Assembly: GCA_963766995.1 (NCBI GenBank)
Contig: CAVYCE010000003.1
Coordinates: 806,001-870,000 of the forward strand
Length of the DNA: 64,000 bases
Source of the DNA: Bog-473 sp963766995
GTDB taxonomy: Bacteria > Actinomycetota > Acidimicrobiia > Acidimicrobiales > RAAP-2
Direction: 5' to 3'
Positions 8,490 to 17,641 of the stretch are shown piece by piece. How positions within the stretch are numbered: position 1 is the first letter of the stretch; each line of letters starts with the position of its first letter. The notes below the pieces were generated by a model. That model was given only the letters and a program-made list of their open reading frames with translations. It was not told the DNA's origin and did no database searches. Position numbers and translations under genes: made by a program.

Positions 8490-8864
8490 TTGCGCCGTCA
8501 CCTGCTCGCTGCCGCCGCATTAATCATGGGCGCCGCGTGCGGTTTCAGCGCCTGTGGCCAACAAGGTGGACAGAACCTGGCCCGTCAGGCTTGCGGATTC
8601 GTCCGCATCTCCATTCACGACCTGACGCTGGCTGAAAAGGCTGGGGCGCAGGCGAACAGCGCCAGCTTTCAGACCAAGGCCGAGGCTGAGCTGCGCAAGG
8701 CTCTGCCATTGGCGGCCGATGCAAATTCCGACGATGGCTCCTGGAACTCACTCATGACCACCATTTCTGAGAGCGCCACGGTGGATGAAGCGCATTTGGT
8801 ACCGGCACTCAAGGCCCAGTGCGCCGTGGCCAACACCAACGTCAACGTCAACCCTCAGTCTTAA
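8490..8864 (+). CDS. Small predicted lipoprotein of unknown function
   Basis: The 124-residue product starts with a short basic and hydrophobic signal (RRHLLAAAALIMGAACGF) followed by SAC, a plausible lipobox-type Cys. The mature part is Ala/Lys-rich and helical (EAELRKALPLAADAN, VPALKAQCAVAN). I do not recognise a family. TTG was chosen as start because it lies one base after the stop of the upstream gene and places the hydrophobic segment at the N-terminus; the frame has no better start. The 3' end overlaps the end of the convergent acyltransferase gene by 4 bases. Confidence 0.62.
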   Translation: MRRHLLAAAALIMGAACGFSACGQQGGQNLARQACGFVRISIHDLTLAEKAGAQANSASFQTKAEAELRKALPLAADANSDDGSWNSLMTTISESATVDEAHLVPALKAQCAVANTNVNVNPQS

Positions 8865-10975
8865 TTGGAGGCTGCGGCTTCAGCTGCTTGAGCCCGTCCC
8901 GAGGCCACGATGCTCGGCATGAGGGCGGGCGCCAACACCACACCACCCTCGTCAGTGAAGTGCACGCCATCGGACCGGCGCACCACCGTGCCGTCAACGG
9001 TGGAAGTGAATTTCCCGTGGGGACACACGGCGCCGAACAGGTTGACGACCGAGTCCGTCGTCGGGTGTTCTGCGGCCACCTGTCGGACGAGTTTGTTGTA
9101 CTCGGCCAAGCGGGCCGGGTTGTCCTCGGGCCAAGGCTGGCCGTTGGGCTGCTCACCTTCATCGGTGCAGGGGGCGGTCAGGTACACCATGTGCACGCCG
9201 GCCGAGGTGACGAGGTCGGACGTCAGTTCCAGCTGCTTCTTGACGTAGGCGGCGTAGGTGGGATTCAAGATGTTGGTCCACTTGCCTTCGTACTCTCGGT
9301 CCACCACTTCCCATCGACCGGCCAGGAGGACCACCACATTGGGGCGGGTCACGAACATGGCGTTCAGCCACTGATAGGGCCAGGGTTGTTGCAAGGCCGG
9401 CTCGCTCGGGCTGTAAGGCGTGCCGTTGCACGAAGAGGGCGTCTGGTCGCGCTCTCCCATCAGCTCAACCTCGGGGCCGAACACCACACCGCAACCCAGA
9501 ATCCCCTTGTCGGAAAGGACGTAGTTGTACCGATCCTGCACAGCCGGGTCGGCCAAGCCCACGCCAAGGGTGAGTGCCACCGAGTCCCCCATGAGCAGTA
9601 CACGCACCGGCGGGCCGGCCGGAACGGTGGTGGGCGTGGTCGTGGTCGGGCCGCCCTTGGGGTGTGTGGTGCTCCCGATCGTGGTGCTAGTGGTCGTGGT
9701 GGTGCTGAGAGTAGGGATGGTCAGCGCGGCCGACGAACCCGTGGTGGCTATCACTGTGGCCAACACAATCACCAACACTCCGCCGGGCACGGCTAACCAG
9801 GCCTGCCAATCCTCAATGAAGGTGCCTTGGCGAATGGGCCGCTCAACGTAGTGGAACGACACGGCGGACACCGCAAAAGTCACCAGCACTCGGACGATGA
9901 ACAGCCAGTTGCCCCCGAGACCCGTGCGCGAGGCGTCCAGCCAAATGAAGATCGGCCAATGCCAGATGTAGAGCCCGTAGGAGATGCGTCCGACATAGCG
10001 GATTGGCGCCAATGAGAGGAACCTCGGAATGAGGCTGCGCGGCGCGCCAACGATGGCCATTATGACGCCAGCCGTGCCCAATCCGATGAGAAAGAATCCC
10101 CCCTCGTAGGGCACCGACGAAGTGGTCGACGTGGTGGTCCAAAGCACCAAGGAAATGACAGCCCCGGCCAGGCCCATGAGGGCACAAATGAGGCGTCCCC
10201 GATTACCCGCAGGTCGCCAGAGTTCACCGTCGTGCATCCGTTCCGACGTCTGTGCCCGTTGGCGCATCAGCACCAGCCCGACGGCGAGGGCGGCCCCGAT
10301 GAACAGGCATTGCGAGCGGGTGTCTGTACCCAAGTACACCCGGTTGGTCGACCCACCGGGATTGAACAGCGCCAGCATCTCCAGGGCCGACGCCAGCGCA
10401 GCGGCGCAGCAGATAGCCAGAAGTACCCTCAGGTTGCGGGTGAGGCGCAGCACACCCAACACCACCAGCGGCCAGATCAAATAGAACTGCTCCTCGACGG
10501 CCAGCGACCAGGTGTGGATGAGAGGCGACTGCACGGTGGCCGACTGGGTGAAGTAGTTGGATCCGATCAAAATGAAATGCCAATTGCTGACATACAGCAG
10601 CGTGGCCAACGTATCGAGTCGCAGTGTCGGGAACGAGCCGCTGGGTTCAATGACACCGGCCAGCAACGCCACAAAGAGGAGCATGAGAAACAGCGCTGGC
10701 AGCAGTCGGCGGGCGCGACGAGTCCAGAACGCGCTGAGCTTGATGGTCAAGGTCTCGCCCCACTCGCCCACCAGAAGCGAGGTGATGAGGAAACCCGAGA
10801 GGACGAAGAACGAGTCGACGCCCATAAAGCCACCAGTCGTGATGGACAGACCGCCGTGGTACATCATCACAGCCACCACGGCGAAGGCGCGCACGCCATC
10901 GAGGGCAGGGAGATAGGCCAGACGCCGGTGCGGCGTCTCGCTTACCTCAATGTCGGAATCGACCATCCCCTCCAC
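8861..10975 (-). CDS. OafA/YrhL-type membrane acyltransferase with C-terminal SGNH domain
   Basis: The 704-residue protein has an N-terminal acyltransferase-3 domain (AYLPALDGVRAFAVVAVMMYH, GVDSFFVLSGFLI, SLAVEEQFYLIWPL, SYGLYIWHWPIF) spanning about ten membrane helices. A Thr-rich linker near residue 430-460 follows. The C-terminus is an extracytoplasmic SGNH hydrolase-like domain with GDSVALTLGVGL and the catalytic-type DGVHFTDEG. Proteins of this shape O-acylate cell-surface sugars, the SGNH domain completing transfer outside. It is monocistronic here. The GTG start is assumed; an internal ATG three codons later is possible. Confidence 0.9.
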   Translation of the reverse strand: MEGMVDSDIEVSETPHRRLAYLPALDGVRAFAVVAVMMYHGGLSITTGGFMGVDSFFVLSGFLITSLLVGEWGETLTIKLSAFWTRRARRLLPALFLMLLFVALLAGVIEPSGSFPTLRLDTLATLLYVSNWHFILIGSNYFTQSATVQSPLIHTWSLAVEEQFYLIWPLVVLGVLRLTRNLRVLLAICCAAALASALEMLALFNPGGSTNRVYLGTDTRSQCLFIGAALAVGLVLMRQRAQTSERMHDGELWRPAGNRGRLICALMGLAGAVISLVLWTTTSTTSSVPYEGGFFLIGLGTAGVIMAIVGAPRSLIPRFLSLAPIRYVGRISYGLYIWHWPIFIWLDASRTGLGGNWLFIVRVLVTFAVSAVSFHYVERPIRQGTFIEDWQAWLAVPGGVLVIVLATVIATTGSSAALTIPTLSTTTTTSTTIGSTTHPKGGPTTTTPTTVPAGPPVRVLLMGDSVALTLGVGLADPAVQDRYNYVLSDKGILGCGVVFGPEVELMGERDQTPSSCNGTPYSPSEPALQQPWPYQWLNAMFVTRPNVVVLLAGRWEVVDREYEGKWTNILNPTYAAYVKKQLELTSDLVTSAGVHMVYLTAPCTDEGEQPNGQPWPEDNPARLAEYNKLVRQVAAEHPTTDSVVNLFGAVCPHGKFTSTVDGTVVRRSDGVHFTDEGGVVLAPALMPSIVASGRAQAAEAAASN

Positions 10976-11125
10976 CGTGACCTGTCATGACTGACCCGCT
11001 CCGTTTGTCGGGCCACTCATTCTCGCAGACTCACGCCGATCCCAATGGGCATGAAGGCCTGGCTACTCTGATCGATTCTGAGTTCATCCCGCCCACTTCA
11101 TCGACCCCTCGTACCCCACCGCAGG

Positions 11126-11779
11126 GTGGCCCGTCGCCGCCGGGTGCTGGCATTTGCCCTGTTCATCGTCGTGGTGGGCACGGGAGTCGTGGTGGCAGCA
11201 CGGAAATACGGACCGCTGGCTGCGCCGCCTCTCAGCCCGCTCCAGTCCAGGATCGTCTCCATCGCCCAGTCGCAACTTGGCTATACGACTGACCCCGCTG
11301 ACACATATTGCAACCGATACAGCGCGTATTGGAATGCCGGCATTAGCGACTGTGGCAACAGCAACATGGACGAGGAGTGGTGTGCCGACTTCGCAGCCTG
11401 GGTGTGGCAGCAGGCCGGAGCCAAGGTGGACTATGCACTGGCTCCCGGCTATCTCAACTCGCAGTCCGCCAGTTTTTATGTCTGGGGTGAGGACCACGGG
11501 GTGTGGCACTCGGTGCATTCCAACTACAAGCCGGCACCTGGTGACGTCGCGGTGTACGGACTCAACCTTTCATCAGTGACAGCACAACACGTGGCCATTG
11601 TCGTGAGCACGACGGGTGACAACAGCGCCCCGAACGTCATCAACGGTGACGGCGATCGCACTGGCTTCAGCGTGGTGGAGTTGGGGAAGCATCAAGAGTA
11701 CGCCGACGTACACGGGCGGGGCGGACGACTGTCGGGTTACGTGTCACCCTTAGGTTCCACCGGTTCGTCTACGGACTGA
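11126..11779 (+). CDS. Secreted or membrane-anchored CHAP-domain amidase
   Basis: The 217-residue protein opens with a basic N-terminus and one hydrophobic helix (VLAFALFIVVVGTGVVVAA), then has a CHAP (Cys/His amidohydrolase/peptidase) domain: catalytic Cys86 in EEWCADFAAWVW and His155 in AQHVAIVV. CHAP enzymes cut peptide cross-bridges or the amide bond of peptidoglycan. Two further Cys (62 and 76) may form a disulfide in the exported domain. The start is a GTG at the beginning of a run of Arg codons. The 3' end overlaps the end of the convergent MFS gene by about 43 bases. Confidence 0.85.
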   Translation: MARRRRVLAFALFIVVVGTGVVVAARKYGPLAAPPLSPLQSRIVSIAQSQLGYTTDPADTYCNRYSAYWNAGISDCGNSNMDEEWCADFAAWVWQQAGAKVDYALAPGYLNSQSASFYVWGEDHGVWHSVHSNYKPAPGDVAVYGLNLSSVTAQHVAIVVSTTGDNSAPNVINGDGDRTGFSVVELGKHQEYADVHGRGGRLSGYVSPLGSTGSSTD

Positions 11780-13201
11780 ATGGATGGATTGGTGCTCCCG
11801 CCGACGGCACTCTTCTCCGCCTCCTCAGCCGCATAGGCCGCTTCCTCCGCCTGCTGCGCCGCCATGGCCATGACGACCGCCTCAAACACCTTGGCCGCAT
11901 CCCGCTCGATGTGGGTGCGGGCCAGCAGCAGACAGGCAGTGCCCAAGAAGGCAACGGGCATGATGAGCAGGAAGGCGGTGCGGTAGTTGTTACCGAACTG
12001 CTCGGCGATGGCTGACGTCACGATGGGCGCCGCCGCAGACCCGAAGACCACCGACGCCAGATTGAAAGCACCGAAGCCCGCCCCGCGCAGGTGTGCCGGC
12101 GCGGCATCTGACAAGCCCGCTCGCAGGGCAGGGACGCACGCTGTGGCGGCCATGAAGCCGAACAACTGGAGCACGAAGATAGGAGCGAATGGCATAGGGA
12201 TGAACGAGAGCATGAACAGTGCGGCGCTGACGGCGATGCACACCGAAGGAATCACCACACGGGCTCCCATGAACTTCTGCACCCAACGGTCGGCGATCCA
12301 TCCGCCGATAAGGGTGCCGGGGATGCCTCCGAGGATGGCCAATGCACCGAAGGTGCCGGTAGCCGCCTGCTGCGACTGGTGGAGCTGGTTTTGGTAGAAG
12401 TTGGGCATCCAGGTGGCCACAGAGGTGACCACGAACCCCACCACGGAGACACCGACCAGCGCATAGCGCATGGTCGGGAATGTTCAAAATGGTGCGGACG
12501 TCCATGCGCAGTCCGTCGACCATGTCATGCACGAACTTGCGAAACCCATGTGGGAAGAGCGGTGGGCTCGCGCCCGTGGAGATTTCCATCTCCTCGCTAT
12601 GGCTCACATGGGCTCGGTCGGCTGAACCTCGACTGGGTTCGGGCAGTTTCCAGCACATGTACGCCACGATCAGTCCCGGGACGATCGAGATGAAGAAGGC
12701 CAGCCTCCAGCCGTCACCGTGAAACAGCGGTCCGATGGCGCCACCGATGGCCAGACCCATCCCCAAGCCCGACAAAGCTCAGGCATTGCTGAATGGAAAA
12801 GGCCTTGCCACGGCGTTCCGTACCGTAAAAGTCTGCGATGACGCTGCTGCCCGGAGGGGTCAGTGACGGCTTGCCCGAAGCCCAATGAAGCGCGGATCAC
12901 CAATAGCAGGCCGAAGGCCGACGTCGGCACCAGGCCGCCCAGGGCACTGATGATCGACCAGGCCACGATCACCACGGCCATGGCCTTGGTTCGGTTCCAG
13001 CGGTCGGCCAGGTAGCCGGCCGGCAGAGTGACAATCCCGTTGACCAGAATGAAAGCGGAGAACAGCACGCGCAATGGCGATGTCCCCAACATCGAAGGCG
13101 TGCTTGATCTGGTCGCTGGCACCCCGGACGATGTACTGATCCATTTCGTCGATGAGCAGCGTGAAGCCAATCACCCACATGGGCCAGTTAGACACCTTCA
13201 T
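11737..13201 (-). pseudogene. MFS transporter, broken by four apparent frameshifts
   Basis: A full MFS permease can be read on the minus strand only by switching frame four times. The pieces in order are MWVIGFTLLIDEMDQYIVRG; LFSAFILVNGIVTLPAGYLA with DRWNRT; IADFYGTERRGKAFSIQQ; MGLAIGGAIGPLF; and RYALVGVSVVGFVVT with a C-terminal acidic, Ala-rich tail. The switches lie near 13072, 12856, 12763 and 12476, and each is explained by one extra base; the 12763 event is an extra base in a C/G run of four. Together the pieces give twelve-helix MFS topology with the loop motif GYLADRWNRTK. Either the gene is decaying or the assembly is locally wrong. Substrate unknown. Confidence 0.8.
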
Positions 13202-13273
13202 CAGACGCGGCGACCGGCTCCGCCGTCATCTCCGCCACCGTCTGCGCTAACCGAGCCTCTCGCCCGACCTCTC

Positions 13274-14741
13274 TCAGAGCGCCGGGGTGTAGCCGGCCGG
13301 CAGGGCGATGGACTTCTTCTCGAGGAACGTCTCGAGCCCTTCAGGGCCGAACTCGCGGCCAATGCCTGATTCCTTGAATCCGCCAAAGGGGGTGGAGAAG
13401 TCGATTGGTACTGGGGCATTGAGCATGTAGGTCCCGGTGCGAACCTGTCGGGCTATACCGAGGCCGCGATCGTTGTCGGCGGTCCAGACCGAGCCGCAAA
13501 GCCCGTAGTTGGAGTCGTTGGCGATGTCGATGGCGTTGGCTGTCGCCGTCGTAGGGAATGACCACGAGCACTGGGCCGAAGATCTCCTCCTGGGCGATCT
13601 TCATTTTGTTGTCGACGTTGGAGAACACCGTGGGTTCCACGTACCAGCCCTTGGGTTGATCCTTGGGGCGGCCACCACCCAGTGCCACGGTGGCACCCTC
13701 CTCGCGACCGCTCTCGAGGTAACCCTCAATACGCGCCCGCTGCCGCTCGGCCACCACGGGGCCGACCTCGGTCGCCGGGTCGGACGGGTCACCGACCTTC
13801 ATGGCGGCCACGCCAGACACCACGGCGTCGACCACTTCGTCGTAGCGCGACCGTGGGGCCAAAATGCGGGTCTGGGCGATGCAGGCCTGCCCGTTGTTCA
13901 TGATGGCGTTGGGCAAGAGGGTGGGAATGATGGTCGAGAGGTCGGCGTCATCGAGGATGATGGCCGCGCTCTTCCCGCCCAATTCCAACGTGCAGCGCTT
14001 CAGGCGTTCGCCACAGAGTCCACCGATGGTCTTGCCCGCCACTCCGGAGCCAGTGAACGAAATCTTGTCCACCCCCGGGTGCTTGACCAGATGCTCACTG
14101 GCTTCACGTCCAGCCGGGATCACCGAGAGAACCCCCTTGGGCAGCCCGCACTCCATGAAGATCTCGGCTAAGCGGAAGGCGTCGAATGGCGTCTCGGGCG
14201 CCGGCTTGAAGACGACGGTGCAACCGGCCACCAATGACGGTGCCAGTTTGGCGGCGGCGATGAACAGCGGCACGTTCCAAGGAGCAATGGCGCCCACAAC
14301 ACCGACTGGCTCCTTCGTCACCAGCACCTGCGGGTTGAGCAGACCGGTGCGCACTTCGTCGAAGGCAAAGGTGTTCGCCAGGTCGGCGTAGTAGTTGAAG
14401 ATCATGGAGGGAGCCAGCACCTGCCCCATGGTCGAGAAGGAGATCGGGCGAACCCATCTCCTCGGTGATGATGGAGGCGATATCGCCCATCTCGGCCTGG
14501 ATCTGCGCCGCCACCTTGCCCACAATGGCGCCGCGCTCGGCTGGAGTCATGCGGGGCCATGGACCACGGTCGAATGCGGTGCGGGCGGCGGCCACAGCCT
14601 TGTCGATGTCGGCCTCGGTGCCGTCGGGTACCCGACCGACCACTTCTTCGGTGAAGGGCGAGATGACCTAATGGTGTCGGTGCCCTCCGGGGCGACCCAG
14701 TCGCCGCCAATAAACAGACGGTCATAGTCGCGAATCGCCAC
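13274..14741 (-). pseudogene. Aldehyde dehydrogenase, broken by three apparent frameshifts
   Basis: The ALDH family reading is clear but split over three frame changes. It starts at a GTG with a GGAGG ribosome site (AIRDYDRLFIGGDWVAPEG), shifts near 14668 (ISPFTEEVVGRVPDGTEAD), near 14450 (STMGQVLAPSMIFNYYADLA) and near 13545 (NAIDIANDSNYGLCGSVW). Catalytic parts are intact within pieces: FTGSGVAG, Glu in LELGGKSA and Cys in NNGQACIAQTR. The final segment ends FGGFKESGIGREFG, as in normal family members of about 480 residues. It would oxidise an aldehyde to an acid with NAD(P). It is upstream of, and co-directional with, the equally broken MFS gene. Confidence 0.82.
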
Positions 14742-14856
14742 GGATCCTCCCCAGATGTGTGGGCGCCGTGCGGCGCCCTGCGCATGATGTCCATGCGAAC
14801 GCTGCAGACAGGGTAGCCAACGGGCACTAGGCACCGACAGCCCGAGGCTGCTCGCG

Positions 14857-15177
14857 TCAGATTTCGCCCCATTCGATATGAGCCAGGATGGCGCCGTCTT
14901 CCTCCACCCAGCCCTTCTCAGCGGCGTAGGCACACATGCCTTGAAAGCCGGACTCCCAGTTCACATCCACCTCAGCGCCGGCCAGCGAGCGCAACGCCCC
15001 GGGGTTGACGGCGACGTGCTGCTTGTCGGGTTGGAGGCGGCCCAGACCCGTCGATGCCACCACCGATGCCACGGCGTCGGCATCGGGCTCCCCTACCACC
15101 TGCACCGAGAACTGGGTGAAGGCATCGGGCTCTTCCAGGGACACCGAGCCATCCTCGAGACGCACCGTGATGATCAC
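14857..15177 (-). CDS. Hypothetical protein, 106 residues
   Basis: I do not recognise this small protein. It is acidic and predicted soluble, with an alternating strand-helix pattern (MIITVRLEDGSVSLEEPDAF, GWVEEDGAILAHIEWGEI). The GTG start is eight bases after a TAGGGT -10 box, supporting expression as a near-leaderless mRNA. It diverges from the phosphotransferase gene, whose own TACACT box lies 26 bases away. Downstream, on the same strand, is the broken aldehyde dehydrogenase after a 115-base gap. Confidence 0.68.
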   Translation of the reverse strand: MIITVRLEDGSVSLEEPDAFTQFSVQVVGEPDADAVASVVASTGLGRLQPDKQHVAVNPGALRSLAGAEVDVNWESGFQGMCAYAAEKGWVEEDGAILAHIEWGEI

Positions 15178-15185
15178 GGGCGCTG

Positions 15186-15191
15186 ACCCTA
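15186..15191 (-). promoter_or_regulatory. -10 box TAGGGT for the 106-residue protein gene
   Basis: TAGGGT on the minus strand lies eight bases before the GTG start, a near-leaderless layout. Confidence 0.45.
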
Positions 15192-15216
15192 CCTCCCGGC
15201 TTTCGCCCGCCCTCGA

Positions 15217-15222
15217 TACACT
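15217..15222 (+). promoter_or_regulatory. -10 box TACACT for phosphotransferase gene
   Basis: TACACT lies eight bases before the ATG of the phosphotransferase gene, so the 5' leader should be at most a base or two. Confidence 0.45.
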
Positions 15223-15230
15223 GCGCCGCC

Positions 15231-16316
15231 ATGCCCGACATCGACCAACGTGATCCCGCCGAGGTTGCCACCATCCTGGCCCGCTGGCTTTCCACCAAGG
15301 TTGGTGCAGGTGCCGAGGTCTCGATCACCGAGGTGCAAGCGCCAGCGTCGAACGGCTTCTCCAATGAGACCATCCTGTGTCGTACCCACGTGACGAGGGA
15401 CGGGGTGACCGAGGACAAGCGACTGGTGGTGCGGGTGGCGCCCACCAAGCACCTGCTCTTCATGAACGCCGACTTCGACACGCAGTACAAGGTGATGAAG
15501 GCGGTGGCTGACAGCCGGTCCGGTGTTCCGCTGCCCACCTTGGGCTACTTCGAAGAAGACACGTCATACCTGGGCGTGCCGTTCTTCACCATGGAGCACG
15601 TCGAGGGACTCGTCCCTGCCGACAACCTGCCGTACACCATGGAAGGGTGGGTGATAGAGGCCACCCCCGAACAACAGGCAACGATGTGGTGGAGCGGCAT
15701 TGACGCACTGGCCGCGGTGCACCGCACCGATTGGCGCGCTGCGGGCCTTGACTGGCTTGACGATCCCTCCCGGGGCAAGCCGGGAATAGAGCAGCAGCTG
15801 TCCTACTACCGGGACTTCTTGGATTGGGCCGTCAAGGGCGTGCATGTCCCCGTGATTGAGTCGACCTGGGAATGGCTGGTGGCCAACCGGCCCGAGGAAT
15901 TGGGTGACGTGGTGTTGAGTTGGGGTGACAGCCGCATCGGCAATGTCATCTGGGACGACTTTCGCTGCGCCGCCGTCCTGGACTGGGAGATGGCCTCGTT
16001 GGGCCAACCTGAAATGGACTTGGGTTGGTGGCTGTACTTCGATCGCCAATTCTCCGAGGGTTTGCAGGTGCCCCGGCCCGCCGGCTTCGGCTCGCACGAA
16101 GACACCATCGCCCGCTATGCCGAACTCATGGGCCGACCCATGCAGAACATCTTCTATTACGAGGTGTTCTCGGGCTTCCGTTTTGCCGTCGTCATGCTGC
16201 GGCTCTCGGACCTACTGATGGGCAGCGACATCCTGCCCAACGACTCCGACATGGGCACCAACAATTTGGCCACACAACTCCTGGCCAAAATGTTGGAGCT
16301 TCCCGTACCGACCTGA
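15231..16316 (+). CDS. Phosphotransferase (APH/ACAD10-like kinase fold)
   Basis: The 361-residue protein has the aminoglycoside-phosphotransferase fold used by many small-molecule kinases. The nucleotide-binding start (ASNGFSNETILCRT) is followed by the LVVRVAP strand. The catalytic loop reads LSWGDSRIGNVIW, with Trp in place of the usual His of HGDxxxxN, and the metal-binding part reads AVLDWEMASLGQPEMDLGWW. In actinobacteria such proteins are often next to acyl-CoA dehydrogenases and may phosphorylate hydroxyacyl substrates as in ACAD10/11 (family knowledge). No such neighbour is seen here. The substrate is unknown. Confidence 0.85.
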   Translation: MPDIDQRDPAEVATILARWLSTKVGAGAEVSITEVQAPASNGFSNETILCRTHVTRDGVTEDKRLVVRVAPTKHLLFMNADFDTQYKVMKAVADSRSGVPLPTLGYFEEDTSYLGVPFFTMEHVEGLVPADNLPYTMEGWVIEATPEQQATMWWSGIDALAAVHRTDWRAAGLDWLDDPSRGKPGIEQQLSYYRDFLDWAVKGVHVPVIESTWEWLVANRPEELGDVVLSWGDSRIGNVIWDDFRCAAVLDWEMASLGQPEMDLGWWLYFDRQFSEGLQVPRPAGFGSHEDTIARYAELMGRPMQNIFYYEVFSGFRFAVVMLRLSDLLMGSDILPNDSDMGTNNLATQLLAKMLELPVPT

Positions 16317-16331
16317 GTCGGGACTTTTCCT

Positions 16332-16715
16332 CTACTCGGGCGCTGGCCCGTCCGGGGTGATGGCCACGCCGGCGGCGCGTAGGCGATCGCCCAGCCACTC
16401 GGCGCTGTTCGGGCCGGCCATGGCTTCTTCCCAGCCAGCCAGGACCTTGTGCATGTTGTCCACCGAGTCGATCTTGGCAATGACCCGCACAATGAGGCCA
16501 TGGTCCTCCGCAGTCGAGGTTGACAAATGGATCCCACCGAAAGGGTCCCCCCACTCCTTGGGTGGAGGCTCCTGCATCACGTAGAGCTCTCCCGTGTCCT
16601 CGAGGTAGTTCAACTCGTAACTGACACCGTGTTGATCGGTCCAGTCCGAACCCAGCTCGATCTCTGCGGAGGGTCGACGCCGAGGATCACCGTCATAGAA
16701 TTCTTCGATATCCAT
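16332..16715 (-). CDS. Hypothetical protein, 127 residues
   Basis: This protein is not recognised. It begins MDIEEFYDGDPRRRPSAEIE and has a mixed strand pattern (ELNYLEDTGELYVMQEP, GLIVRVIAKIDSVDNMHKVL). The Trp/Tyr/Glu-rich composition suggests a small soluble domain. The ATG was chosen because a TAACCT -10 box on the minus strand lies seven bases upstream, implying a leaderless mRNA; an in-frame ATG 14 codons earlier would lack this support. It converges on the phosphotransferase gene with only 15 bases between stops. Confidence 0.7.
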   Translation of the reverse strand: MDIEEFYDGDPRRRPSAEIELGSDWTDQHGVSYELNYLEDTGELYVMQEPPPKEWGDPFGGIHLSTSTAEDHGLIVRVIAKIDSVDNMHKVLAGWEEAMAGPNSAEWLGDRLRAAGVAITPDGPAPE

Positions 16716-16722
16716 TGGTCGC

Positions 16723-16728
16723 AGGTTA
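16723..16728 (-). promoter_or_regulatory. -10 box TAACCT
   Basis: TAACCT on the minus strand lies seven bases before the ATG of the 127-residue protein gene and supports the shorter start. Confidence 0.45.
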
Positions 16729-16824
16729 ACCCCGACCAGAGAAAGCACCGATCTCACCGTCCACGGTCAATCAGCCCGGATTGGGGGAGCGATCGGGGGA
16801 GGCTGGGCCGGCAGATTTCGGTCC

Positions 16825-17598
16825 ATGCCCCCCACAACTCGGAACCGAATCCTGGCCATCGAACAGATGAACACCGAATGGCTTGCGCTTGGCCGCTCGG
16901 CTCATGCCGTGCGTGTGCTGCATCAGCTGGCAGACCGCGACGAAGCGCTCCACCGGCTGGTGCACGGGGATGATGGTGTGTCACCTCCACCCTGCCCTAC
17001 TCCGTTTGAGCTCATCGCCCACATGCGGCAAGCCTCAGGACAACGGGGACGCGAGGACGCCGCCGCTCTGATCAGGCTCATGCTGCGCGAAGCGGGCACC
17101 GACGGTCTCGTGCCCCGCTTCATCGTCCAGGCGCTCCTTCCCGGGTTGGTCAACGTGGCCGGGAAGCTGAGTTGGGGCGACGGCGGTGACTGGGTCGATG
17201 GTTCTGACTTTTTCGGTGAACTGCTGTCCACCGCCTGGGAGGTCGTGGCCGACTGGTCGGGACAGGATCGGCGTTATGCGGTGCTGGACCTGCTCTCGGC
17301 CATTCGGTGCCGACTCCGGCGCCAGCTGTTCCGGGCCAAGCGTCATCGTCAGTCGCACGACTCCCTGACCCCCGAGGTGACGCTGAACAAGCTGGCCCGG
17401 ACCGAGTCCGACCTCGAATTGCTAGCCCGAACATTAATAGAGCTCCGATTGGACGGCATGCGGCCCGAAGAGGTCGAAGTGCTCTACGCACAGCACGTAC
17501 TCGGCTATTCAATCTCCGAGCTGGCTTCGGTCTCGGGCCGCGACCGTCGTGCGCTCTATGCCCGACGCGATCGAGGCATGCGACGACTCTGTGCCTAG
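16825..17598 (+). CDS. Sigma-factor-like DNA-binding protein
   Basis: The 257-residue protein ends in a sigma-70 region-4-like helix-turn-helix: LELLARTLIELRLDGMRPEE, then VLYAQHVLGYSISELASVSG and RDRRALYARRDRGMRRL. The central part (EDAAALIRLMLREAGTDGL, then LLSAIRCRLRRQLFRAKRHR) could be a divergent region 2. It differs from standard ECF factors in length and N-terminus, so it may be a plasmid- or phage-type regulator. It is the first gene of a three-gene co-directional cluster that includes a LysM/BTAD membrane regulator. Whether it binds RNA polymerase is unproven. Confidence 0.65.
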   Translation: MPPTTRNRILAIEQMNTEWLALGRSAHAVRVLHQLADRDEALHRLVHGDDGVSPPPCPTPFELIAHMRQASGQRGREDAAALIRLMLREAGTDGLVPRFIVQALLPGLVNVAGKLSWGDGGDWVDGSDFFGELLSTAWEVVADWSGQDRRYAVLDLLSAIRCRLRRQLFRAKRHRQSHDSLTPEVTLNKLARTESDLELLARTLIELRLDGMRPEEVEVLYAQHVLGYSISELASVSGRDRRALYARRDRGMRRLCA

Positions 17599-17629
17599 GG
17601 GTGCCCAGATTTTGTCGGGCGTCCGTGCA

Positions 17630-17635
17630 TATGGT
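17630..17635 (+). promoter_or_regulatory. -10 box TATGGT for the secreted Thr-rich protein gene
   Basis: TATGGT is followed after exactly six bases by an in-frame GTG at 17642, a leaderless layout. It separates this gene and the LysM/BTAD gene from the upstream sigma-like gene and fixes the start codon. Confidence 0.55.
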
Positions 17636-17641
17636 GTGAAC

